Assembly: GCA_002686655.1 (NCBI GenBank)
Contig: NYYE01000049.1
Coordinates: 27,988-61,423, forward strand
DNA from: Crocinitomicaceae bacterium
Lineage (GTDB): Bacteria; Bacteroidota; Bacteroidia; Flavobacteriales_D; Parvicellaceae
Length of the DNA: 33,436 nt
Direction of reading: 5' to 3'
Shown here: piece by piece, positions 27,067-33,436 of the stretch
Layout: each line of letters opens with the position of its first letter
How positions within the stretch are numbered: position 1 is the first letter of the stretch
The notes under the pieces: generated by a model
Databases searched by the model: none
Told to the model about the DNA's origin: nothing
Seen by the model: only the letters and a program-made list of their open reading frames with translations
Position numbers and translations under genes: made by a program

Positions 27067-28174
27067 AATCATTATTGTTGGTCCAGCTTCTCCTTTGAGA
27101 GGAGGTATTTCAGATTTTAATGAGGCATTAGCCAAGTCTTTTTATGAAAAAAATATTAAAATTGAAATAGTTTCGTTTTCTCTCCAATATCCAAAAATTC
27201 TTTTTCCTGGAAAATCTCAAAACAGAGCAACTATTTCTCAAAGTTTTCCTTATAAAATATCACCATTAATTAACTCCATCAATCCCTTTAGCTGGTGGAA
27301 GTCAGCTAAATATATTTTATCACAAAATCCAGATAAAGTGATAATTAGATTCTGGATGCCATTTTTTGCTCCATGTCTTGGAATCATTTCTAGTATTATT
27401 AAGAAAAAAAATATCCAAGTTACAGGGATAGTAGATAATGCTATTGCACATGAAAAAAGAGTAGGAGATAATATGTTGGTAAATTTTTTTTTAAAAAAAT
27501 GCCATCATCATATTACTTTAAGCAAAAAGGTTAAAAATGATATTAAAGCTATTAATAGTAATATTTCAGTTAAAGCTTTATTCCATCCAATTTATAATAA
27601 TTACAAACCCTTAACAGAGAAAAAATTAGCACTAAAGAAGCTACATTTAAAGAATGGGAAATACATTCTATTTTTTGGATTAGTAAGGAAATACAAAGGA
27701 TTGGATTTAGCAATAAGAGCAATGGCTGATAAAAAAATTATTAGTCAAAATATAAAATTGGTTGTAGCTGGTGAATTTTATGAATCTGAAGATGTCTATA
27801 ATAAACTAATAAATCACCTTAATCTAAAAAACATTATCATTTTTAATGAATTTGTAGATACTGATAAAGTACCAGATTTCTTTTCAATTAGTAATCTGGT
27901 AATTCTTCCTTATAAATCAGCAACTCAGAGTTGTGTTACTCAATTAGCTATGAACTATAATAAACCTATGTTAGTTACTAATGTAGGAGGATTGCCAGAA
28001 ATTGTAGATCATCTTAAAGATGGCTATATATCATCAACTGACCCAAAAGAAATTAGTAAACATATATTGAACTATTTTTCTAATGAAAATAATGAAATTA
28101 AAATGAGTGAAGCACTTTCTAAAAAACAGCAGTTTTACTCTTGGGGACATTTTACAGATGAAATACTAAAATAA
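27059..28174 (+). CDS. family 4-type glycosyltransferase
   Basis: 371 residues with a GT-B layout. The N-terminal MTKIIIVGPASPLRGGISDFNEA contains the acceptor-side loop seen in many GT4 enzymes. The C-terminal donor domain has YILFFGLVRKYKGLDLAIRA (the usual F-x-G-R-x-x-x-x-K-G-x-x region), LVVAGEFYES, VILPYKSATQSCVTQLAMNY (the E of the usual EGxG/ExFG-type motif is not obvious here) and VGGLPEIV. No membrane helices or signal peptide are seen, so it is a cytosolic or peripheral enzyme. It is coupled to the GT2 gene by an 8-bp overlap, and the pair probably adds sugars to a lipid-linked or surface glycan. A strong terminator hairpin follows its stop. Confidence 0.85.
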   Translation: MTKIIIVGPASPLRGGISDFNEALAKSFYEKNIKIEIVSFSLQYPKILFPGKSQNRATISQSFPYKISPLINSINPFSWWKSAKYILSQNPDKVIIRFWMPFFAPCLGIISSIIKKKNIQVTGIVDNAIAHEKRVGDNMLVNFFLKKCHHHITLSKKVKNDIKAINSNISVKALFHPIYNNYKPLTEKKLALKKLHLKNGKYILFFGLVRKYKGLDLAIRAMADKKIISQNIKLVVAGEFYESEDVYNKLINHLNLKNIIIFNEFVDTDKVPDFFSISNLVILPYKSATQSCVTQLAMNYNKPMLVTNVGGLPEIVDHLKDGYISSTDPKEISKHILNYFSNENNEIKMSEALSKKQQFYSWGHFTDEILK

Positions 28175-28175
28175 A

Positions 28176-28197
28176 AAAAGGAGCCGTAGCTCCTTTT
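28176..28197. terminator. bidirectional rho-independent terminator
   Basis: AAAAGGAGC, loop CGTA, GCTCCTTTT: a perfect 9-bp stem with a 4-base loop and A/T tracts on both sides. It starts one base after the stop of the glycosyltransferase (+) and lies 24 bases beyond the stop of ssb (-), so it can serve both. Confidence 0.8.
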
Positions 28198-28220
28198 GGT
28201 TTTATATATAAGGTTATTTA

Positions 28221-28553
28221 CTAATTATTTAATAATAATAATTCGCTACTTATAATTTCAAATACATATTTTTTTTCACCAGATTCGTCTTCATAATCTC
28301 TATAATTCAATGATCCTTCAACATAGATTTCTTGACCTTTAAGTATATATTTATCTGCGATTTCAGCTTTTTTTCCCCAAAACATGACAGGATGCCATTG
28401 AGTATCTTTTATTTTTTCACCTTCTTTATTTGTGTAGGTATTGTTAGTCGCTATAGATAATTTAACATACTTTTTCCCATTTTTGGTTTCTTCTAACTTA
28501 GGTATATTACCTACATTTCCAATTAACTGTACTTTATTTCTTATGTTTTTCAT
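28221..28553 (-). CDS. ssb: single-stranded DNA-binding protein
   Basis: OB-fold protein that coats single-stranded DNA in replication and repair. The 110 residues are almost only the OB domain: NKVQLIGNVGNIPKLEETKNGKKYVKLSIATN, TQWHPVMFWGKKAEIADKYILKGQEIYVEGSLNYRDYEDESGEKKY. It lacks the Gly/Pro-rich linker and the acidic DDDIPF tail found in longer SSBs, so it may be a secondary SSB or the short form common in Bacteroidota. A TAATTTG box with the sequence GTATCG after it lies 50-56 bases upstream of the ATG, and two inverted repeats lie just beyond it. Confidence 0.93.
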   Translation of the reverse strand: MKNIRNKVQLIGNVGNIPKLEETKNGKKYVKLSIATNNTYTNKEGEKIKDTQWHPVMFWGKKAEIADKYILKGQEIYVEGSLNYRDYEDESGEKKYVFEIISSELLLLNN

Positions 28554-28620
28554 ATATGTTTTGATTTTAGTTTAACAATTGATGTCATTTGAATTGACGA
28601 TACAAATTAAAATCTGAAAA

Positions 28621-28676
28621 AAAGTATTATTCGTACTTTAAACAGTTAAGATTCATTTATATTCGTTTATAAATGA
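28621..28676. repeat. two tandem inverted repeats upstream of ssb
   Basis: AAAGTA-ttattcg-TACTTT (28621-28639) and TCATTTATA-ttcgtt-TATAAATGA (28653-28676) lie in the 161-base gap between ssb and the LpxL-like gene. Both enclose the core ATTCGT, and the two cores are 32 bp apart, close to three helical turns. They could be an operator pair for ssb or an AT-rich terminator for the upstream acyltransferase gene. Nothing else was found in this gap apart from the weak TAATTTG box. Confidence 0.4.
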
Positions 28677-28714
28677 TTATAAATATATAAATAATTGAAA
28701 ATAAAGTATTTAAC

Positions 28715-29572
28715 TTATTTTTTTTTCTTCCATCTATTGTGAGTCCACAGCCAAAAAGATGGGTTATTATTAATATCATTTTCTAAAAATTTAGCAAATT
28801 TCTCTATAATATTACCATTTGATTCTGATGCTGGATTATCAGTGAGTACCTTATAATTTACTTCATATGATCCTCTTTTTATCTTTTGAATACTTACATA
28901 AATAACTGGCCAATTAAATTCCTTTGAATATTTTTCAGCACCAAAAAGAAATCCAGTATCCTGATTAAGAAAATTTATCCAATGTGCATTTTTACTGTTA
29001 GATGGACTTTGGTCAGAACCAAAAATTATGGCTCTAGGATTATCTGTTTTATTATCAAAATAATCTTTAGTGTTCTTCATTGGAATCATCTTAAGACCAA
29101 ATTTCTCTCTAGAATTTCTCATTTTTTTATCATAAAATTTATTTTTAAGTGGCTTGTAAATTGCAAATAAATCATGTTTACTTACTAATGGCATTCTTTG
29201 TGCAGTCATTTCCCAATTATTGTAATGTCCGCCTATAAGAATTACATCTTTCCCATTTTCAGCAAAACTATTCAATAAGTCTTGGTTGTTTATTTTAATT
29301 CTATTTTCAATATTTCTTTTGGAAATAGTAAATCCCTTTAAACTTTCAAAAATCAAATCACAAAAGTGTTTGTAGAAACTTTGTTTAATTTCAATAAGAG
29401 CACTGTTTGATTTGTTTGGAAAGGAATTTTTAAGATTAGTAGTAATAATATGATTTCTATACTTAATTACTCTCCCTAATATTAAGTAGGAAATATTTGA
29501 AAGTCCATACAATAAATTCTTGGGTAAGTATGAGATGGGTAGAATTAAAATGTAGTATAAAATATTATTCAT
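28715..29572 (-). CDS. LpxL/HtrB-type lysophospholipid acyltransferase
   Basis: Inner-membrane acyltransferase expected to add a secondary acyl chain to lipid A. The 285 residues show a hydrophobic N-terminus (ILYYILILPISYLP), the catalytic HX4E motif in GGHYNNWEMTAQ (His116, Glu121), YKPLKNKFYDKKMRNSREKFG, FGSDQSPSN and the C-terminal NPSFWLWTHNRWKKKK, all typical of the LPLAT/HtrB family in Bacteroidota. Length is normal. It is divergent from the PabA gene and upstream of ssb on the same strand. Which lipid A position it acylates cannot be told. Confidence 0.92.
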   Translation of the reverse strand: MNNILYYILILPISYLPKNLLYGLSNISYLILGRVIKYRNHIITTNLKNSFPNKSNSALIEIKQSFYKHFCDLIFESLKGFTISKRNIENRIKINNQDLLNSFAENGKDVILIGGHYNNWEMTAQRMPLVSKHDLFAIYKPLKNKFYDKKMRNSREKFGLKMIPMKNTKDYFDNKTDNPRAIIFGSDQSPSNSKNAHWINFLNQDTGFLFGAEKYSKEFNWPVIYVSIQKIKRGSYEVNYKVLTDNPASESNGNIIEKFAKFLENDINNNPSFWLWTHNRWKKKK

Positions 29573-29653
29573 TTATAAACTATAAAATATATTTATTTCA
29601 CTGTGTTAATTATCTTTATAATTTTTGAATAAATCATTCTTAAGAATTAAATA

Positions 29654-30214
29654 TTGAGCAAATTAATAATTATAGACAATTTTGATTCATTTACTTACAA
29701 TTTAGTTCATTTTTTAGACCCTTATTGTAAAGAATTAACTGTTTTTAGAAATGATGAAATTAACTATGATAAAATCTCAGTCAAACATAAAATACTTCTT
29801 TCTCCTGGACCAGGACTGCCAGAAAATAATGAAGAACTCTTCAAAGTGATTGAGAAATTCCAATTTACCAATAACATCATGGGAGTTTGTTTAGGCTTTC
29901 AAGCAATTGGTCAATTTTATGGAGCGAATCTAACTAATCTTAAGAACGTTAGACATGGTATTCAAACTGAAATAAATGTTTTAAATCATGATTGTATTTT
30001 TAGAGATTTACCAACTCATTTTAAAATAGGGCATTATCATTCTTGGATTATTGATAAAATACCTAATATTTTAAATATTACGGCTGTTGATTATGAAAAT
30101 AATACCATGGCTTTCAAACACTCCTCTTTAGATATTTTCGGAATTCAGTTTCATCCAGAAAGTATTTTAACCGAAAATGGTAAACAAATTTTGAAAAATT
30201 GGATAATTAATTAA
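29654..30214 (+). CDS. pabA: glutamine amidotransferase of aminodeoxychorismate/anthranilate synthase
   Basis: Class I glutamine amidotransferase subunit that supplies ammonia to PabB (folate) or TrpE (tryptophan). The 186 residues show IIIDNFDSFTYNLVHFL at the N-terminus, LLSPGPGLPENNEE, the nucleophile Cys79 in MGVCLGFQAIG, and the His/Glu of FGIQFHPESILTENG. The usual PabA/TrpG length is about 190. The gene starts with TTG; an in-frame stop lies just upstream and no ATG precedes the conserved N-terminus. The partner subunit is not in the window, so assignment to folate or tryptophan is open (many bacteria use one shared subunit). The gene is followed by valS after 65 bases. Confidence 0.9.
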   Translation: MSKLIIIDNFDSFTYNLVHFLDPYCKELTVFRNDEINYDKISVKHKILLSPGPGLPENNEELFKVIEKFQFTNNIMGVCLGFQAIGQFYGANLTNLKNVRHGIQTEINVLNHDCIFRDLPTHFKIGHYHSWIIDKIPNILNITAVDYENNTMAFKHSSLDIFGIQFHPESILTENGKQILKNWIIN

Positions 30215-30253
30215 AAAAAACAAATATTATCTGCTTCATTAAAAATGTAAAAT

Positions 30254-30261
30254 TACTTTTG
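30254..30261 (+). promoter_or_regulatory. -7 element for valS
   Basis: TACTTTTG matches TAnnTTTG exactly and ends 18 bases before the valS ATG, predicting a leader of about 14 bases. No T-box or other leader structure fits in this gap. Confidence 0.45.
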
Positions 30262-30279
30262 TTATAGTTTCTTATCAGT

Positions 30280-32907
30280 ATGAAAATTTCAAAGACATAT
30301 GATCCTTCAATTGCCGAAGATAAATGGTATCAAAAGTGGTTAGAAGAAGGATTGTTTAATTCTACTCCAGACGAAAGAGAATCTTATACTGTAGTAATTC
30401 CTCCACCTAATGTAACTGGTGTTTTACATATGGGACATATGCTTAATAATACCATACAAGATGTTCTAGTAAGAAGAGCAAGAATGTTTGGTAAAAATGC
30501 TTGTTGGGTTCCAGGAACTGACCATGCTTCTATTGCTACAGAAGCAAAAGTTGTTCAAAAACTTAGAAGTGAAGGAATTAAAAAAGGAGATCTTTCAAGG
30601 AAAGAGTTTTTAAAACATGCTTGGGAATGGACTGATAAGCATGGTGGTGTCATTCTTAACCAACTAAGAAAACTAGGTGCTTCATGCGATTGGAAAAGAA
30701 CTAATTTCACAATGAATGAAGACTATTATAATAGTGTTATAGGAGTTTTTTGTGATTTATATGAAAAAGGATTTATATACAGAGGAGAAAGAATGATTAA
30801 TTGGGATCCTCTTGCAAAAACAGCTTTAAGTGATGAAGAAGTTTTTTACAAAGAAGTGAATTCTAAACTATACTATGTTAGATATAAAATTGCAGGTAGT
30901 GATGATGAATGGATTCAAATAGCTACAACAAGACCAGAAACTATTTTAGGGGATACAGCCATTTGTATTAATCCTAATGATGATAGATACCAATATTTAA
31001 AAGGAAAAGAAGCAATAGTTCCATTAGTTAATCGATCTATCCCAATAATATTTGATGAGTATGTTGATATGGAATTTGGAACAGGTTGTTTAAAAATAAC
31101 TCCTGCACATGACCCCAATGATTATGACTTGGGTAAAAAACACAATTTAGAGGTAATAAATATTTTAGATTCATCAGGTAAATTAAATAAAAATGCACAG
31201 TTACATATTGGTGAAGATAGGTTTGATGTTAGAAAATCTATTTCATTAGAATTGGAAGAATCAGGTTATTTAATCAAAATAGAAGATCATATCAATAAGA
31301 TTGGTTTTTCCGAGAGAACAGATGCTATTATTGAACCTAGATTATCATTGCAATGGTTTTGTTCTATGGAAAAACTTAGTAAACCTGCCTTAGATAATGT
31401 AATGAATGATACTGTAAAATTTCATCCATCAAAATTTAAGAACACTTATAGACACTGGATGGAGAATATAAGGGACTGGTGTATTTCCAGACAATTATGG
31501 TGGGGTCATCAAATACCTGCTTTCTTTTATGGTGAAGAGAATGAAGAATTTATTGTAGCACCTACAAAAGAATTAGCTCTTGAAAAATTAAATAATTCAT
31601 CTGATAAGAAATATGAATTAGATGATTTAAAACAAGATGAAGATGTTATGGATACTTGGTTTTCTTCTTGGATATGGCCAATTGCAGTTTTTAATGGTTT
31701 TTCAAAAAATAAAAAAGAATTAAATTATTATTTTCCTACTAATGACTTAGTGACTGCTCCAGAAATTATGTTTTTCTGGGTTGCAAGAATGATTATTTCT
31801 GGTTATGAATATGAAAATAAGCCCCCTTTTAAAAATGTCTATTTCACAGGAATAGTTAGAGATCAACTTGGTCGTAAGATGTCAAAATCTTTAGGAAATA
31901 GCCCAGATCCATTGGAATTAATTAAAAAATACGGTGCTGATGGTGTTAGAGTAGGAATGCTTCTATCTTCTCCTGCTGGAAATGATCTATTATTTGATAG
32001 TAATTTATGTGAACAAGGAAGAAATTTCACCAATAAAATATGGAATTCTTTTAGATTAATTCAGTCTTGGACAGTAAGTGATGAGATTGAACAAGAAGAA
32101 TCATCTGTAATAGCTTTACAATGGATTGAATCCAAAATAACAGAGAATATTGAAAAGATTAACCACTCTTATGATAAATTTAGAATATCAGAAGCTTTAA
32201 TGATTACCTATAAAACTATTTGGGACGATTACTGCTCTTGGTTTTTAGAAATGATAAAACCTGCATATCAACAACCTATTAATAATATTACCTATAATGG
32301 AGTAGTTAGTGTCTTAGAATCATTACTGAAAATTGTTCATCCATTCACACCATTTATTGCTGAAGAAATTTGGCAACAACTATCCCCAAGAAACAATACC
32401 TATATTGTTAATGCAAAATGGCCTAAAAAAAAGAATGTAAATAAGTCTTTAATTAGCGAGTTTCAGATTTTTCAAGAAATAGTGATGAGTGTTAGAAATC
32501 TCAGAAAAGAAAAAAATATTTCGAATAAAGTTTTATTAGAATTAAAAATAAAAGTCAATAATTCTTGGTTGAATAACTTTGATTCTTTACTTGTTAAGTT
32601 ATGCAATTTATCTTCTATAGATTTTTGTGAAAACTCAATAGATCGTTCTTATTCTTTTATTGTTAAAAATAATGAGTTTTTTGTTCCTTTTACTGATACA
32701 ATAGATGCTGAACTCGAAATTAAAAATATCAAATCCGAGCTATCCAAAAAGCATGGGTTCTTGAAAAGTGTTTTAGGTAAATTAAATAATTCAAGATTTG
32801 TTGATAATGCTCCTAAAAAGGTAGTAGAATTAGAAAAAAAGAAAAAAGATGATGCTGAAAAGCAGATTAAAATTTTAGAAGAAAGATTAAATAATCTATC
32901 TTCATAA
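30280..32907 (+). CDS. valS: valyl-tRNA synthetase
   Basis: Class Ia aminoacyl-tRNA synthetase charging tRNA-Val, with an editing domain against threonine. The 875 residues show the HIGH-type motif PPPNVTGVLHMGHML, VPGTDHASIATEAKV, the CP1 editing region (IATTRPETILGDTAI and GTGCLKITPAHDPNDY), the WWGHQIPAFF segment, the KMSKS motif in GRKMSKSLGN, the anticodon-binding domain (HPFTPFIAEEIWQQL) and the C-terminal coiled coil (EIKNIKSELSKKHGFLKSVLGKLNN to the end). Length is normal for Bacteroidota. It probably has its own promoter and is followed 14 bases later by a glycosyltransferase gene. Confidence 0.97.
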   Translation: MKISKTYDPSIAEDKWYQKWLEEGLFNSTPDERESYTVVIPPPNVTGVLHMGHMLNNTIQDVLVRRARMFGKNACWVPGTDHASIATEAKVVQKLRSEGIKKGDLSRKEFLKHAWEWTDKHGGVILNQLRKLGASCDWKRTNFTMNEDYYNSVIGVFCDLYEKGFIYRGERMINWDPLAKTALSDEEVFYKEVNSKLYYVRYKIAGSDDEWIQIATTRPETILGDTAICINPNDDRYQYLKGKEAIVPLVNRSIPIIFDEYVDMEFGTGCLKITPAHDPNDYDLGKKHNLEVINILDSSGKLNKNAQLHIGEDRFDVRKSISLELEESGYLIKIEDHINKIGFSERTDAIIEPRLSLQWFCSMEKLSKPALDNVMNDTVKFHPSKFKNTYRHWMENIRDWCISRQLWWGHQIPAFFYGEENEEFIVAPTKELALEKLNNSSDKKYELDDLKQDEDVMDTWFSSWIWPIAVFNGFSKNKKELNYYFPTNDLVTAPEIMFFWVARMIISGYEYENKPPFKNVYFTGIVRDQLGRKMSKSLGNSPDPLELIKKYGADGVRVGMLLSSPAGNDLLFDSNLCEQGRNFTNKIWNSFRLIQSWTVSDEIEQEESSVIALQWIESKITENIEKINHSYDKFRISEALMITYKTIWDDYCSWFLEMIKPAYQQPINNITYNGVVSVLESLLKIVHPFTPFIAEEIWQQLSPRNNTYIVNAKWPKKKNVNKSLISEFQIFQEIVMSVRNLRKEKNISNKVLLELKIKVNNSWLNNFDSLLVKLCNLSSIDFCENSIDRSYSFIVKNNEFFVPFTDTIDAELEIKNIKSELSKKHGFLKSVLGKLNNSRFVDNAPKKVVELEKKKKDDAEKQIKILEERLNNLSS

Positions 32908-32921
32908 TCATTCTTTTTTTA

Positions 32922-33436
32922 ATGAAAAATATTTTATTTCTTTCTTCATGGTTTCCAAGTAAAGTTCATTCTACTCTTGGTAATTTTGTTAAATATCATG
33001 CTTTAGCGGCTTCAAAATTTAATAAAATCTATGTATTATATATTGTTGCTGATGACTCTGTGAATGGTTATCAAATAGATTCTTTTAAAGAAAATAATTT
33101 ATCTATAACGATTGTATATTTTAGAAGAGGTTTCATAAAATATTTCAACTATTTAATAGCATTTAGAAAAGGTCTTAAATTCTTAATCAAAAAAAAATTT
33201 CTAAAAATAGATTTAGTTCATATGAATATTATGCATCCAGGTATTTGGCAAGCACTTTATTTAAAATTCTTTTATAAACTTCCCTACATAGTTTCAGAAA
33301 ATTGGCATGGATTTCAAGACTTATCAAAATACCAACTTAGTTACTTACAAACTAAATTAATTGAATTTGGATTCAAGAAATCAAGTATGATATGTCCTGT
33401 TTCCAATCAGTTAAAAAAATGTATGTTAAATGCAGG
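32922..33436 (+). CDS. N-terminal part of a GT-B (family 4-type) glycosyltransferase, cut by window end
   Basis: This frame is absent from the ORF track because it runs off the window. From ATG 32922 it stays open for about 171 codons: MKNILFLSSWFPSKVHSTLGNFVKYHA at the start, then LVHMNIMHPGIWQAL, YKLPYIVSENWHGF and SSMICPVSNQLKK. This is the acceptor-side Rossmann domain of GT4-like glycosyltransferases (the first line is the usual 'WFP...GNFV..HA' pattern). The donor domain and end lie outside the window. It begins 14 bases after valS on the same strand and may be co-transcribed with it. Confidence 0.85.
   Translation, partial: MKNILFLSSWFPSKVHSTLGNFVKYHALAASKFNKIYVLYIVADDSVNGYQIDSFKENNLSITIVYFRRGFIKYFNYLIAFRKGLKFLIKKKFLKIDLVHMNIMHPGIWQALYLKFFYKLPYIVSENWHGFQDLSKYQLSYLQTKLIEFGFKKSSMICPVSNQLKKCMLNA

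Noticed and set aside
28982-29170. 62-aa plus-strand ORF within the LpxL-like gene
   Set aside because: Antisense shadow.
30915-31118. 67-aa minus-strand ORF within valS
   Set aside because: Antisense shadow of the valS editing domain.

Overview
The window is a gene-dense, strongly AT-rich stretch of chromosome from a member of the Bacteroidota, most likely a marine Flavobacteriales lineage. Lineage markers are the gliding-motility ABC transporter genes gldF and gldG, a PorQ-like type IX secretion (T9SS) protein, a secreted protein with a gliding-motility/T9SS type B C-terminal sorting domain, a transketolase split into two subunits, and promoter elements close to the Bacteroidota -7 consensus TAnnTTTG instead of sigma70 boxes. 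Shine-Dalgarno-like sites are mostly absent. Nearly all genes are housekeeping or core flavobacterial genes. I see no tRNA, rRNA, CRISPR array, insertion sequence or phage gene, and no gap between genes longer than about 160 bases.

Layout. (1) 1-4.9 kb: the tail of an unidentified membrane-anchored protein, then a minus-strand group holding miaA, the two methylmalonyl-CoA mutase subunits (small, then large) and a small unidentified gene that looks frameshifted in a run of nine A. (2) 4.9-9.3 kb: a plus-strand run of guaA, a triple-LysM/periplasmic-binding-like protein and mltG, all with overlapping ends. (3) 9.3-13.9 kb: a minus-strand run of transketolase N-subunit, a secreted von Willebrand A protein, transketolase C-subunit, a Spy/CpxP-like secreted protein and menA. 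(4) 14.0-19.0 kb: a plus-strand run of a small secreted protein, a large T9SS cargo protein, ychF and porQ. (5) 19.0-26.0 kb: ttcA (-), rocD (+), dnaN (-), then gldF, gldG and a DUF4340-like lipoprotein (-). (6) 26.1-33.4 kb: two overlapping glycosyltransferases (+), ssb (-), a LpxL-like acyltransferase (-), a PabA/TrpG glutamine amidotransferase (+), valS (+) and a glycosyltransferase cut by the window end.

How the genes fit together. Several products act at the cell envelope: MltG and the LysM protein on peptidoglycan, LpxL on lipid A, the glycosyltransferases on surface glycans or lipids, GldFG and PorQ in gliding and T9SS, and the type B cargo as a likely T9SS substrate. The rest is central metabolism (methylmalonyl-CoA mutase, transketolase, ornithine aminotransferase, GMP, folate or tryptophan, and menaquinone synthesis) and information processing (dnaN, ssb, valS, miaA, ttcA, ychF).

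I did not find a convincing undescribed defence or mobile system. The points most worth a second look are the vWA gene between the two halves of transketolase, -7 promoter elements lying directly against start codons (predicted leaderless mRNAs), the poly-A frameshift, and the paired inverted repeats upstream of ssb.
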